Source: an uncultured Porphyromonadaceae bacterium (lineage in GTDB: Bacteria; Bacteroidota; Bacteroidia; Bacteroidales; Muribaculaceae). From it: a stretch of DNA of 64,000 nt. The notes below the pieces were generated by a model. It had not been told where the DNA came from. It saw only the letters and a program-made list of their open reading frames with translations, and did not search any database. Where the stretch lies: positions 62,001-126,000 of the forward strand of contig URAU01000001.1 of the NCBI GenBank assembly GCA_900545955.1, written 5' to 3'. The position numbers and the translations under genes are program-made. Positions 52,154-61,438 of this stretch are shown piece by piece (positions within the stretch are counted from its first letter, which is position 1; every line of letters starts with the position of its first letter).

Positions 52154-54619
52154 ATGAGATTGTCGGATCTTAAGAGCGGCCAGTCGGCCGTTATATTGAA
52201 AGTGCTTGGCCACGGAGCGTTCCGGAAGCGCGTAATGGAGATGGGCTTTGTGAAAGGCCGCGAAATAACGGCAATTCTCTCGGCCCCGCTCAACGACCCT
52301 GTTAAATACCGGTTGATGAACTATGAAGTCTCGTTGCGCCGGAGCGAGGCGGCCATGATTGAAGTTGTGCCGGTCGAGGAGGCGCGCGAAGTACTCCCGC
52401 CGTCACATGTCAGGGCCGCAGAATCCGATTTGCATCGCGGAAATTCTCCCGTTGAGGAGAAAGAGATTCCGCAGCATGCAGAGCCAAGGAGCGGGCATAG
52501 CTCTGATTTCGAGGGGAGAAGCCATACAATCAATGTGGCACTTATCGGCAACCCCAATTGCGGAAAGACATCGCTCTTCAATATCGCCTCGGGTGCTCAG
52601 GAACATGTCGGGAACTATAGCGGTGTAACCGTTGATTCCAAGACGGGAGTATTCCGCTACGACGGCTATACGTTCAATATCGTGGATCTGCCGGGCACGT
52701 ACTCCCTGTCGGCCTATAGTCCGGAAGAACTGTATGTGCGTCGCTTTCTGAGCGAAAACAATCCTGATATAATCGTAAACGTAGTCGACGGCTCAAATCT
52801 CGAGCGCAATCTCTATCTTACCACCGAGCTGATAGATATGGACCAGCCCATGGTAATCGCTCTGAACATGTACGACGAGATGCGCCGTTCGGGTGTTCGG
52901 CTTGACTACGAGTCGCTCGGCAAGATGATAGGTGTGCCTATCGTGCCGACCGTAAGCCGTACAGGCGAGGGAATCGACCGCCTGTTCGACACCATCATAT
53001 CCGTGTATGAACGCCGCAATGAATGGGTAAGACATATCCATGTTCCTCTCGGGCACGATTTTGAGGAGGCCATCACAACTCTCAAGGACGCTATCAAGCA
53101 TGATCCGCATATAAGTCGTCATTTCTCGCCGCGTTATCTCGCCATCAAGCTGATGGAGGGCGACAGCGAGGCGGAGCAGGTTGTGCGTCCGCTTCCGGAA
53201 GGTAAGAATATACTCGCATTGCGCGACAAGGCGAGGGAATGTCTGGAGGCCCGCAACGGTCAGGAGGATATCTCTTCCATGATTGCCGGAGAGAAATACG
53301 GGTTCATAGCCGGAGCGCTTGCCGAAACACTCGAGACGCCCGACCGGCCCGATGAGGTATCCACTACCAAAATGATCGACGCTCTGGTTACCAACAAACT
53401 GTTCGGTTTTCCGCTTTTTATTGCAGTGATGCTGTTCGTATTCTGGGTTACGTTCTACATCGGATCGTTTCCTATGGAATGGATAGAAAGCGGTGTGGAA
53501 TGGATTGCGGGGCTTGTAAACGCAAAGATGCCCGACGGAGTTCTGAAAGATCTGGTGGCCAACGGTATCATCGGTGGTGTCGGTGGCGTAATAGTTTTTC
53601 TTCCGAACATCCTGATTCTGTTTTTCTTCATTTCGTTTATGGAGGACTCCGGATATATGGCCAGAGCGGCCTTTATCATGGACAGACTTATGCACCGCAT
53701 AGGGCTCCACGGCAAGTCGTTTATACCCATGGTAATGGGTTTCGGCTGCAATGTACCTGCGATTATTGCCGCGCGCACCATCGAGAGCAGGTCGAGCAAG
53801 ATTATCACGGTTCTGATAACTCCGTTTATGTCGTGTTCGGCACGCATACCCATTTATGTTCTTCTGATAGGCACTTTTTTCGAGACGCATGCTGCTCTGA
53901 TGTTCTTCCTGATGTATGCCATCGGTATAGCTGTGGCATTTCTGACCGCAAGACTGCTCCGTAAGTTCTTTTTCAAGAAAGATGAGACTCCGTTTGTGAT
54001 GGAACTTCCGCCGTATCGTGTTCCTACACTTAAAACCTCCCTGCGCCATATGTGGGGAAAGGGAAAGCAGTATCTCAGTAAGATGGGAGGTGTGATTCTG
54101 CTGGCATCCATCGTGGTATGGGCTTTGAATTTCTTCCCTTTGCGGGGGGAAGCCGCAGATATGCAGCCGGAGGAGATTGCCATGCAGAGCGATGAAATCG
54201 ATCCTGAACACGACTCGTATCTGGAGATGGTCGGCAAGGCCGTTAATCCCGTGCTTAGTCCGCTGGGATTCTCCTGGCGCGCTACAGTGGCCGCTGTAGC
54301 GGGTGTACCGGCCAAGGAAATCGTAGTGTCGACTCTCGGCGTGCTCTATACCGGCGACGACGAGGCTTCGGAGCAGGCTTTGTCGTATCGTCTGACGCAT
54401 CCGCTCCAGGGTGCTTCCGAGCCTGATTTTACGCCTGCAGTCGCTTTGAGTTTCATGATTTTTATTTTGCTGTATTGCCCGTGTATCGCTACAATTGTGG
54501 CGGTAGTGAAGGAAACGGGTGCGTGGCGTTACGGGGCTTTTACGATTCTGTACAACACTGCAGTTGCATGGATTGTCGCTTTCCTTGCCTATCGTCTTGC
54601 TCTCCTTGTCGGTTTTTGA
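52154..54619 (+). CDS. feoB: Ferrous iron transporter, FeoA-FeoB fusion
   Basis: 821 residues. Residues 1-75 are an FeoA SH3-like domain (LSDLKSGQSAVILKVLGHGAFRKR, EVSLRRSEAAMIEVVP); about 76-123 is a polar linker; from 125 comes the FeoB GTPase: G1 GNPNCGKTS (132-140), G3 DLPG (178-181), G4 NMYD. The membrane part starts near 415 with the Gate motifs (GIIGGVGGVIVFLPNILILF, GFGCNVPAIIAARTI, PAKEIVVSTLGVLY). It imports Fe(II) in anoxic conditions. The fusion is common in Bacteroidetes. Convergent with the DMT transporter gene, only 15 bp apart. Confidence 0.95.
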   Translation: MRLSDLKSGQSAVILKVLGHGAFRKRVMEMGFVKGREITAILSAPLNDPVKYRLMNYEVSLRRSEAAMIEVVPVEEAREVLPPSHVRAAESDLHRGNSPVEEKEIPQHAEPRSGHSSDFEGRSHTINVALIGNPNCGKTSLFNIASGAQEHVGNYSGVTVDSKTGVFRYDGYTFNIVDLPGTYSLSAYSPEELYVRRFLSENNPDIIVNVVDGSNLERNLYLTTELIDMDQPMVIALNMYDEMRRSGVRLDYESLGKMIGVPIVPTVSRTGEGIDRLFDTIISVYERRNEWVRHIHVPLGHDFEEAITTLKDAIKHDPHISRHFSPRYLAIKLMEGDSEAEQVVRPLPEGKNILALRDKARECLEARNGQEDISSMIAGEKYGFIAGALAETLETPDRPDEVSTTKMIDALVTNKLFGFPLFIAVMLFVFWVTFYIGSFPMEWIESGVEWIAGLVNAKMPDGVLKDLVANGIIGGVGGVIVFLPNILILFFFISFMEDSGYMARAAFIMDRLMHRIGLHGKSFIPMVMGFGCNVPAIIAARTIESRSSKIITVLITPFMSCSARIPIYVLLIGTFFETHAALMFFLMYAIGIAVAFLTARLLRKFFFKKDETPFVMELPPYRVPTLKTSLRHMWGKGKQYLSKMGGVILLASIVVWALNFFPLRGEAADMQPEEIAMQSDEIDPEHDSYLEMVGKAVNPVLSPLGFSWRATVAAVAGVPAKEIVVSTLGVLYTGDDEASEQALSYRLTHPLQGASEPDFTPAVALSFMIFILLYCPCIATIVAVVKETGAWRYGAFTILYNTAVAWIVAFLAYRLALLVGF

Positions 54620-54634
54620 TTGTTTTCGCCGGGG

Positions 54635-55522
54635 TCAGTCGCTTCCGGCGGCACTCCCTGCAACAAGTAGCCCGAGTGCGATAAGGAGCACGCAAAGATC
54701 TATAGTCTTTGCCTTGACGTCTTTCTCATGCAGGAATATCACGCCGTAGAAGAACGATACAATCACGCTGCCGCGGCGTATCATCGATACAACGGCAATC
54801 ATGGCGTCCGGTTGCGATAGGGCATAGAAATAACAGAGATCAGCCCCTGTGAGAAATATGGAGATGAACAATATACTCCATTTCCATCTGAACATCGTGG
54901 GCTGATGCCACGCTTTCATAATCACGGCCATTGTTACACCCATGATTATCAGCTGATAGATTGCATACCAGCCCTGCACTTCAAGCGGCGTGAAGCGTTG
55001 AAGCAGATACTTGTCGTATAAGGCGCTGACAGCTCCCATAACCGCCGCGCCTATACTTATCCAAAGCCATTTGCTGTGCCTGAATGAGAACCCTTCCCTG
55101 GCGCCGAGACGGCTGATAAAGAAGAGCGAGAAAAAACCGAGTGCCACGCCGCCCCACTGCAGGAGGTTGAGACGTTCGCCGAAAATCAGAAGGGCGCCTA
55201 CAAGTACCATTACCGGACGCGACGCATTGATTGGCCCGGCGATTGTGAGCGGAAGATGCTTTATGCTGAAATATCCCATAAGCCAGGAGCTTAGCACTAT
55301 CATCGATTTAATGAGGATAAGCCCATGGCCGGCGAGGGAATTGTTCATTCCCCAGTTGCCTCCGGCAGCCTTGACTGCTACCACCGGGAGCATCAGCAGC
55401 GCGCAGAAGAGCGTGTTGAGAAGCAATACGGCGGGAACGTTATTGTCCTTCAGCGATAGTTTTTTTGAGATGTCGTAAAAGCCCAGTCCGAGGGCCGATG
55501 CTATTGCAAGTATTATCCACAT
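54635..55522 (-). CDS. EamA/DMT-family transporter
   Basis: 295 residues from ATG at 55522 (MWIILAIASALGLGFYDISKK), which starts 8 bp after the comF stop; an ATG at 55552 would overlap comF. Ten hydrophobic segments arranged as two five-helix EamA repeats. Conserved: ISKKLSLKDN, PLTIAGPINASRPVMVLVGALLIFGERLNLLQW in the first half and PDAMIAVVSMIRRGSVIVSFFYGVIFLHEKD in the second. Substrate unknown; relatives export metabolites or amino acids. Confidence 0.85.
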   Translation of the reverse strand: MWIILAIASALGLGFYDISKKLSLKDNNVPAVLLLNTLFCALLMLPVVAVKAAGGNWGMNNSLAGHGLILIKSMIVLSSWLMGYFSIKHLPLTIAGPINASRPVMVLVGALLIFGERLNLLQWGGVALGFFSLFFISRLGAREGFSFRHSKWLWISIGAAVMGAVSALYDKYLLQRFTPLEVQGWYAIYQLIIMGVTMAVIMKAWHQPTMFRWKWSILFISIFLTGADLCYFYALSQPDAMIAVVSMIRRGSVIVSFFYGVIFLHEKDVKAKTIDLCVLLIALGLLVAGSAAGSD

Positions 55523-55529
55523 TTGTCGT

Positions 55530-56216
55530 TTAGCTTTGTCGTGCTTTGGCAAGTGCCAGGATGCTTATGTTCACAGTCGGAGCGAACTTTCGGAGAGTAT
55601 CGGCACACGCGAGAATAGTGGCGCCTGTTGTAATCACGTCGTCGACGAGAAGAATATGTTTGCCGCATAGCAGCTCGGCGTCGACAACGTCGAATATGAA
55701 TCGGGTGTTGAGCAGGCGACCTATGGCGCCTTTACGTGTCTGGGAGGTGTGACCTCTGACAGCGATAAGACTCCGGCCAACGGGTATACCTGTGGTTTTG
55801 CTTATCGCGCGTGCAATATAGTCGGTCTGGTTGAAGCCGCGTGTGAGCCTTTTACGCCAGTGCATCGGAACGGCCATCACCATGTCGATGCCGCGGAAAT
55901 AATCTGCGCCGAGTTGGTGTGCGAAGCATTCAGCAAGATACTCGTCGATTTCTGGTCTATGATTATATTTGGCTTTCTGAATGAGCGAGGCGTATTCGTT
56001 GCCTTTTACGTAAGGGAACATTACAGCCACACTTTCGATTTTTGCTGCCGCCATGCGGCGCACAAACGGATTCTCCGGCGAAGTATGGTAGTGGAGGCGG
56101 GGCATTGAGGCCATACATTGCAGGCACAGATGTTTTTCGCCGTCTACAAGCGCCCGGCCGCAGACTTCGCACACCTGAGGAAAGATTACAGATAGCAGGT
56201 TTCTCAGAAATTCCAT
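55530..56216 (-). CDS. comF: ComF-family phosphoribosyltransferase-like protein
   Basis: 228 residues. An N-terminal zinc finger (CEVCGRALVDGEKHLCLQC) is followed by a type I phosphoribosyltransferase fold with VMAVPMHWRKRLTRGFNQTDYIA and the PRPP loop HILLVDDVITTGATI. ComF supports DNA uptake in competent bacteria; in Bacteroidetes its role is less clear. It overlaps recX by 13 bp, in the run murI-prmC-recX-comF-DMT. Confidence 0.9.
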   Translation of the reverse strand: MEFLRNLLSVIFPQVCEVCGRALVDGEKHLCLQCMASMPRLHYHTSPENPFVRRMAAAKIESVAVMFPYVKGNEYASLIQKAKYNHRPEIDEYLAECFAHQLGADYFRGIDMVMAVPMHWRKRLTRGFNQTDYIARAISKTTGIPVGRSLIAVRGHTSQTRKGAIGRLLNTRFIFDVVDAELLCGKHILLVDDVITTGATILACADTLRKFAPTVNISILALAKARQS

Positions 56217-56692
56217 AGTCCGGATTCCGGATTTCGTATTATCATACCTATAAGTTGGCTTTCGAATCCTCGTGAAAGCATGGCGCGGTAGAGGCGTGTA
56301 CGGCCCTCATAGGTATTCCCCTCTTTAATCTGGCGTGCGCGCGTACGCATAGCCGCAAGCAATATATCCTGATAATCGACCGGGTCGATTTCAGCAAGCG
56401 TTTCGGAGATAATGGCTCGGTCCACGCGTTTCGTGGCGAGGCTCAATGCGATCTTTTTCTTACCCCAATGGGAGAAAAAAAGTTTCTGTCGGCAGTAGGC
56501 TGAAGCAAACCGACGGTCGTCGACAAATTTATCTTCACGCAGCCGAGCGATGATTTTTGTGGCATCCTCCGGTTTTATGCCCCATTGCCACATTTTTTCG
56601 CGTAACTCGCCTTCGGAGTGTTCCGAGCGCGAGCATAGGTCCTGCAGGCGCGTCAGTGCGTTCTCCGGGGTGAGTTGTACTTTATTTTTCAT
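56204..56692 (-). CDS. recX: RecX regulatory protein
   Basis: 162 residues, all helical, with the tandem three-helix RecX repeats: TPENALTRLQDLCSRSEHSEGELREKMWQWG, IIARLREDKFVDDRRFASAYCRQK and RAMLSRGFESQLIGMII. Inhibits RecA filament growth. Not adjacent to recA. Starts 27 bp after the prmC stop. Confidence 0.9.
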   Translation of the reverse strand: MKNKVQLTPENALTRLQDLCSRSEHSEGELREKMWQWGIKPEDATKIIARLREDKFVDDRRFASAYCRQKLFFSHWGKKKIALSLATKRVDRAIISETLAEIDPVDYQDILLAAMRTRARQIKEGNTYEGRTRLYRAMLSRGFESQLIGMIIRNPESGLWNF

Positions 56693-56719
56693 CGTATGGA
56701 CGAGGTGAAGATGGTGGAA

Positions 56720-57631
56720 TCAGTTTTCGCTCTTCTTTTTGAGTACGGCAAAACGGCGTCGGCCGAAGCTGTCGAGATGGATTGCAGCAGAGAACCCTTT
56801 TGCGGCGGCCATGTCGGCAAGTTGGTTGACGAAAAGCGGGTTAATTTCAAAGTATAACGTGCCTGAAGGGGAAAGATGAACTACAGCGTAGTCGATTATG
56901 GAGCGGTAAAAGCGCAGCGGGTCGCTGTCGGGCACAAATAGTGCCGTCGCGGGCTCGTGAAGAAGCACGTTTGCTTCCATCGCTGATTTTTCACTCTCGG
57001 CGATATACGGAGGATTACTTACGATTATATCGAAACTTCCGGCGAGTGGTGCAGGGGTGGATTCATTCAGCGCGAGGATGTCGGCTTCCACGAATGTGAT
57101 GCGGGCGAAAAGCCTTTTGGCATTGTCGCGGGCGGTATCGAGGGCTGCCGGGCTCAGGTCAACGGCTGTTACTTCCGGGAAAAGGAGATTGCGCGTGAGC
57201 GCGATGGCGATGCACCCGCTCCCAGTGCCGAAATCCACTACGCGGAGGTCTTTCGATGTATTTTCCTTCACTATGATGTCAACCAGTTCGGCTGTCTCCG
57301 GTCGAGGAATGAGCACCGCCGGATTTACGCTCAACTTCATTCCATAGAAGTCGGCTACGCCAAAGATATATTGAATAGGTTCGTCGGCGAAGATACGCTC
57401 TACCACGCTGAGAATCTGTTGGTGAAGGAATTCGCTTACAGGTTCGTTGGCACGGATGGCTGTATCGGTAGGCGACCATCCTTTCAGTTGCTCGAAAATG
57501 ATACGGGCCATGGCGCGGGCTTCTCCTTCGCCGTATTTTGGCGAAAGAGCGTCGACTATGGCTCTTTGCTCGAGGTAGAGAGGCCGCTCTTTATACTCCT
57601 CTGGAGATATATCGCTATTCATGGTTGACAT
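56720..57631 (-). CDS. prmC: Release factor glutamine methyltransferase
   Basis: 303 residues (ATG at 57631; ATG at 57622 is also possible). Methylates the GGQ glutamine of release factors 1 and 2. Helical N-terminal domain to about residue 90, then the SAM-binding VVDFGTGSGCIAIALTRN, TAVDLSPAALDTARDN, and the catalytic NPPY in IIVSNPPYIAESE. VLIPRPETAELVD before it is the usual family stretch. Lies 12 bp after the murI stop. Confidence 0.95.
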   Translation of the reverse strand: MSTMNSDISPEEYKERPLYLEQRAIVDALSPKYGEGEARAMARIIFEQLKGWSPTDTAIRANEPVSEFLHQQILSVVERIFADEPIQYIFGVADFYGMKLSVNPAVLIPRPETAELVDIIVKENTSKDLRVVDFGTGSGCIAIALTRNLLFPEVTAVDLSPAALDTARDNAKRLFARITFVEADILALNESTPAPLAGSFDIIVSNPPYIAESEKSAMEANVLLHEPATALFVPDSDPLRFYRSIIDYAVVHLSPSGTLYFEINPLFVNQLADMAAAKGFSAAIHLDSFGRRRFAVLKKKSEN

Positions 57632-57643
57632 ATGGAAGGCTCG

Positions 57644-58537
57644 TCAGATTTCAATGCTGGTGGCTGTCACGGGACGTCCGAGAAACAGGCTGGCCATCTG
57701 GGAGAATTTTATGGAGTTCTCGGTGGTGATGAACTCGCAGCTGCCGGTATTCTCTGCCTGGAGGGGCGCTCCCGGAAGGATGAATTTCATTCCGCTATCG
57801 GGCGATGTGGCCTTGTGTAGGCGTCGTTCGAGGTCGGTATGGCGCTTCAGGTAGGAGGCGAGGCTTTCCGCCACGATTTCTCCCTGCGTTACCAGGCGTA
57901 TGCCTTCGGGCACGTATTGGCGGATTTTATTTATAAGCAGAGGGTAGTGTGTGCACGCCAGAATTATGGTGTCGATGTCGGAGTCTTTTGCTAGAAGACG
58001 ATCAACCTCCTGTTTCACGAAATAATCGGCACCTGGGCGGTCGGCTTCTCCGTTTTCGATGAGCGGTACCCACATCGGGCATGCGTGCCCTACAGTGACG
58101 AATCCCGGATATAGTTTGGCAATCTCCATATTGTAGCTCTCGCTCTGAATGGTTCCCGGTGTGGCGAAAATGCCTATATGGCCGGACTTGGAAAGAACGC
58201 CGAGCTGTTCCACCGTCGGACGGATTACGCCGAGAACTCTTCGCGAGGGGTCGATTCCCGGCAGGTCATGCTGCTGGATGGTTCGTAATGCCTTGGCAGA
58301 AGCGGTATTGCAGGCGAGTATTACCAGACGGCATCCGCGGCTGAAAAGATAGCGTACGGATTCGAGCGTGAAGCGGTAAACGATATCGAACGAGCGGGTA
58401 CCGTAGGGGGCGCGTGCATTGTCGCCGAGATATATGTAATCGTAGGCAGGGAGCGTGCGGCGGATTTCCTTGAGGATGGTAAGGCCGCCGTAGCCGGAAT
58501 CGAAGATTCCGATGGGCCCGGATTCAGAGGTGATCAT
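57644..58537 (-). CDS. murI: Glutamate racemase
   Basis: 297 residues from ATG at 58537; the open frame runs upstream into the antisense of the next gene and that part is rejected. Makes D-glutamate for peptidoglycan. Catalytic parts: GIFDSGYGGLTILKEI (Asp base), VILACNTASAKAL (first Cys), TIILACTHYPLLI (second Cys with His). YIYLGDNARAPYGTRS is also typical. Ten base pairs follow the stop of the T9SS-type gene, so both are on one transcript. Confidence 0.95.
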   Translation of the reverse strand: MITSESGPIGIFDSGYGGLTILKEIRRTLPAYDYIYLGDNARAPYGTRSFDIVYRFTLESVRYLFSRGCRLVILACNTASAKALRTIQQHDLPGIDPSRRVLGVIRPTVEQLGVLSKSGHIGIFATPGTIQSESYNMEIAKLYPGFVTVGHACPMWVPLIENGEADRPGADYFVKQEVDRLLAKDSDIDTIILACTHYPLLINKIRQYVPEGIRLVTQGEIVAESLASYLKRHTDLERRLHKATSPDSGMKFILPGAPLQAENTGSCEFITTENSIKFSQMASLFLGRPVTATSIEI

Positions 58538-58547
58538 ATCTAATAGT

Positions 58548-60044
58548 TTATAAAGCGATTTTAGCCGAATGTTGACCCACTCGTATGATGTAAAGGCCGC
58601 TGCCGAGTGGCGAAAGATTGGCAGAGCCATCATGGATGGAAGTCTGAAGAACGGTTCGACCCTGGGTATCGGTAAGTATTGCTTCGGAATCGGCCGTAGG
58701 GCCCACATACAGAGTATGGTCGGATATATGGAAAGTCGGAGTTTCGTCGGAGATGTTATCCATACCCGTGCCAACTGCTTTCGAGCCGATGGAGTAAGCG
58801 GCTATGCCGGCGCTGGGAGAGAAGATATACAGGCGCGTCTCCGATTCGCTGATATCCGCACGGGAAGCCGCTTTGGGTGTTACTTTCTCGGTCTTGATAA
58901 GCTGGCGAAGATTGTTGAATTGGGTCCCTTGTATATGAAATGGATTTTCAGGAAGCAGAGCGAGATGTTTTGTTTCGGTCATTTGTTCCGTCTCCGGCCA
59001 GCTTGCAAGCTGAAACTGAGATTTATTGTTGGAATTGACTACGGGGATTATCAACATCGGAATCCCTTGATGCTCAAATGCATGTATGCCCAGGCAATAA
59101 GCATTTCCGGTATAGGTGTCATGAGCATTCTCTGCTCTGAAACTTAACATTTCATCAGTCTCGATTCGACCCTCGAATTGGCTTACAGACCATTTGGAAT
59201 TTGAATATGAGGCTTGAAATACCCGGGGAGAATGATATGTTTTTGAGTTATTGCAATAATCGTGTATGGCGAAAATGTCATCTTTTATAGGATGCCATGT
59301 GATTGACTGGTGATCTGATGTGTTGCGTCGGGGCCCTTCTACAATTGGTATTTCTACCGAACGGAAGTCGTCGTTTTTGATGAAAATGAGATACTGGTGA
59401 ATACTTCCGTTTGCATTGTCGGCAAAAAGGAAGCGCATTTCTTCGGTATTGTCGGCGATTGAGCCTCTGACGTTGTCGATAGATTCCAGATATAAGCCGG
59501 TGAAGGCGGTTGTCAGTACGCCGATGTCATGGGCTTTTACGAAAGAGTATGTTGTTTTAGCAGCATCAATACTGAAGATTTGTAATTGCTCGGCGGCTTT
59601 GTTTGCCGCATCCTGGACCACCCAACCCCAATATAAGGCTTCGGATTCATCGTTGAATACGATGGGATTGCTGTAGATATGACCGGCTTGTTTCTCAGGG
59701 AGCAACAGTGTGAAATCAGTCTCTTCGCCAGTTGTTGTATTGAATTCTCGGATAAAGAGATTCCCTTTGCGGTCGTCTATGGCGTCATAGTAAACCAATC
59801 CGATGAAAATATTGCCCGCGCTCACGGCCATTGACATAAGGTCCTGATTAGCATCGTCGTTGGAAAACTGTTTTTCCCAAAGCGTGGAGAAGTTGAAATG
59901 GGTGTCGGTCGGACTGAGGGCTATGACGTCTGTGGTTGTTGCAGGCGAGTGGTCGGCAATGCTTTCCTCGGCGGCATGGGATGGGAGAGCTGTCGCAGTG
60001 AGGAGCAGGCTGTTTAGAATCGAAATGGCAATGTGAGCTTTCAT
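58548..60044 (-). CDS. Secreted protein with type IX C-terminal sorting domain
   Basis: 498 residues with signal peptide MKAHIAISILNSLLLTATA ending near SHA-AEE. The body is beta-rich with no family I recognise; repeated patterns of aromatic strands suggest a propeller-like fold (inference). The last 75 residues look like a T9SS type A sorting signal: LYVGPTADSEAILTDTQGR, then GSGLYIIRVGQHSAKIAL. This implies export through the Por system and anchoring at the surface. Placed between rlmH and murI on the same strand, an odd position for a surface protein. Confidence 0.72.
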   Translation of the reverse strand: MKAHIAISILNSLLLTATALPSHAAEESIADHSPATTTDVIALSPTDTHFNFSTLWEKQFSNDDANQDLMSMAVSAGNIFIGLVYYDAIDDRKGNLFIREFNTTTGEETDFTLLLPEKQAGHIYSNPIVFNDESEALYWGWVVQDAANKAAEQLQIFSIDAAKTTYSFVKAHDIGVLTTAFTGLYLESIDNVRGSIADNTEEMRFLFADNANGSIHQYLIFIKNDDFRSVEIPIVEGPRRNTSDHQSITWHPIKDDIFAIHDYCNNSKTYHSPRVFQASYSNSKWSVSQFEGRIETDEMLSFRAENAHDTYTGNAYCLGIHAFEHQGIPMLIIPVVNSNNKSQFQLASWPETEQMTETKHLALLPENPFHIQGTQFNNLRQLIKTEKVTPKAASRADISESETRLYIFSPSAGIAAYSIGSKAVGTGMDNISDETPTFHISDHTLYVGPTADSEAILTDTQGRTVLQTSIHDGSANLSPLGSGLYIIRVGQHSAKIAL

Positions 60045-60084
60045 GGGGTCTGCTTGTTATGAATGAATGATTTAATCTATGGAG

Positions 60085-60561
60085 TCAATCGTGATGATAG
60101 GGTAGATGTGCGGAGATTGTGAAGGCCCGATAAATCTGTTCTACGAAAAATAGGCGTACAAGCTCGTGGGGAAATGTCATCCTTGACAATGAGATTTTCC
60201 CGTTGGCTCTGGCGTAGACGTCCGGGGAAAACCCGTATGGGCCTCCTACTGCGAAAACGAGCGATCTTGCTCCGCCGACAGCCTTCTGCTCGATATACTC
60301 GGCAAACTGGCGTGAGGTCAGTTCATTGCCGCGTTCGTCGAGAAGAATAAGGATGTCCGATGTGCTGAGCGTGGCGAGAATCGCCTCTCCCTCAGCCTGC
60401 TTCTGAGCGCTTTCGGTAGTTTTGCGTGAGGTTTTTACGTCGGCGACGACCTTTAGCTCGAACGGCGTAGAAAACCGTTTGAGCCGATTTAGAAATTCAT
60501 TGATTCCATCGGCCACATAGGGTATGGTGGTCTTACCGACTGTTAGAAGTGTGATTTTCAT
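60085..60561 (-). CDS. rlmH: 23S rRNA pseudouridine-1915 N3-methyltransferase
   Basis: 158 residues, SPOUT-class methyltransferase of the usual RlmH length. Seen: ITLLTVGKTTIPYVADGINEF at the start, LILLDERGNELTSRQFAEYI, LVFAVGGPYGFSPDVYARAN and the C-terminal knot KISLSRMTFPHELVRLFFVE, IYRAFTISAHLPYHHD. Acts on the assembled 70S ribosome. Downstream of the lipid A genes but separated from them by a strong hairpin. Confidence 0.96.
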   Translation of the reverse strand: MKITLLTVGKTTIPYVADGINEFLNRLKRFSTPFELKVVADVKTSRKTTESAQKQAEGEAILATLSTSDILILLDERGNELTSRQFAEYIEQKAVGGARSLVFAVGGPYGFSPDVYARANGKISLSRMTFPHELVRLFFVEQIYRAFTISAHLPYHHD

Positions 60562-60580
60562 CCTCTGAAAAATATACAGT

Positions 60581-60629
60581 CATGCCGCATTCATCTCTGC
60601 CGACGGGGGCATAGCCTGAATGCGGCATG
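60581..60629 (-). terminator. Hairpin closing the lpxD-lpxC/fabZ-lpxA transcript
   Basis: CATGCCGCATTCA pairs perfectly with TGAATGCGGCATG (13 bp) around a 23-nt GC-rich loop, 20 bp past the lpxA stop. A loose T-rich run (TATATTTTT) follows on the minus strand. Confidence 0.65.
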
Positions 60630-60649
60630 TTTTGTCTTTTTGGCTGGCT

Positions 60650-61426
60650 TTATACGTAACCGCGTACGATTCCTCGCTTGGAGTTGCGGATGAATTCGAT
60701 GATTTCATCGCGTTCGCGTGTGGCGGGTATCTCGGCCTCGATGCGGTCGACGGCGTCGGAAACGTTGAGTCGCGAGAGATAGAGGTAGCGGTAAACCTCC
60801 TGGATTGCCATAATCTGCTCGCTTGTGAAGTTGCGACGGCGCAGACCTATGGAGTTTACACCCGTATAGGCGATGGGATCACGTCCGGCTTTCACGAAAG
60901 GTGGGATGTCTTTGTTGATGCGTGCGCCACCCTGAATCATTACGTGTGCGCCAAGATGGCAGAACTGGTGGATGAGCGAACCACCGCCGATTACGGCGAA
61001 ATCGTCTACCTGCACCTCGCCGGCAATCTGAGTGGCATTGGAGATAATCACGTTGTTACCTATCGAGCAATCATGCGCCACGTGGGAATAAGCCATTATC
61101 AGGCAGTTGCTACCCACTTTGGTGAGCCCTTTCGAAGCTGTGCCACGGTTTACGGTGACGCATTCGCGAAGGGTGGTGTGGTCGCCGATGATTGCCACGG
61201 TTTCCTCGCCTTTGAATTTCAGATCCTGAGGAATTCCGGAGATTACGGCGCCAGGGAAAATATTGCAGTATTTTCCGATGCGCGCGCCCTCCATTATGGT
61301 CACATTACTGCCGATATGAGTTCCTTCACCGATCTCGACATTCTGGTCGATGGTCACGAACGGCTCTATAACTACGCTCGGATGGATTTTGGCTGCGGGG
61401 TGGATATATGCAAAGGGTTGTTTCAT
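60650..61426 (-). CDS. lpxA: UDP-GlcNAc O-acyltransferase (lipid A, first step)
   Basis: 258 residues, left-handed beta-helix of hexapeptide repeats. Adds the 3-hydroxyacyl chain to UDP-GlcNAc. The catalytic His is in LIMAYSHVAHDCSIGNNVII; VNRGTASKGLTKVG and the C-terminal helices (RRNFTSEQIMAIQEVYRYLYL) are typical. 12 bp after the lpxC-fabZ stop. Confidence 0.96.
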   Translation of the reverse strand: MKQPFAYIHPAAKIHPSVVIEPFVTIDQNVEIGEGTHIGSNVTIMEGARIGKYCNIFPGAVISGIPQDLKFKGEETVAIIGDHTTLRECVTVNRGTASKGLTKVGSNCLIMAYSHVAHDCSIGNNVIISNATQIAGEVQVDDFAVIGGGSLIHQFCHLGAHVMIQGGARINKDIPPFVKAGRDPIAYTGVNSIGLRRRNFTSEQIMAIQEVYRYLYLSRLNVSDAVDRIEAEIPATRERDEIIEFIRNSKRGIVRGYV

Positions 61427-61438
61427 TGCAAAGTCAGA

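Noticed and set aside
58538..58774. N-terminal extension of glutamate racemase
   Set aside because: It overlaps the 3' end of the upstream same-strand gene; the family start is at MITSESGPIGIFDSG.
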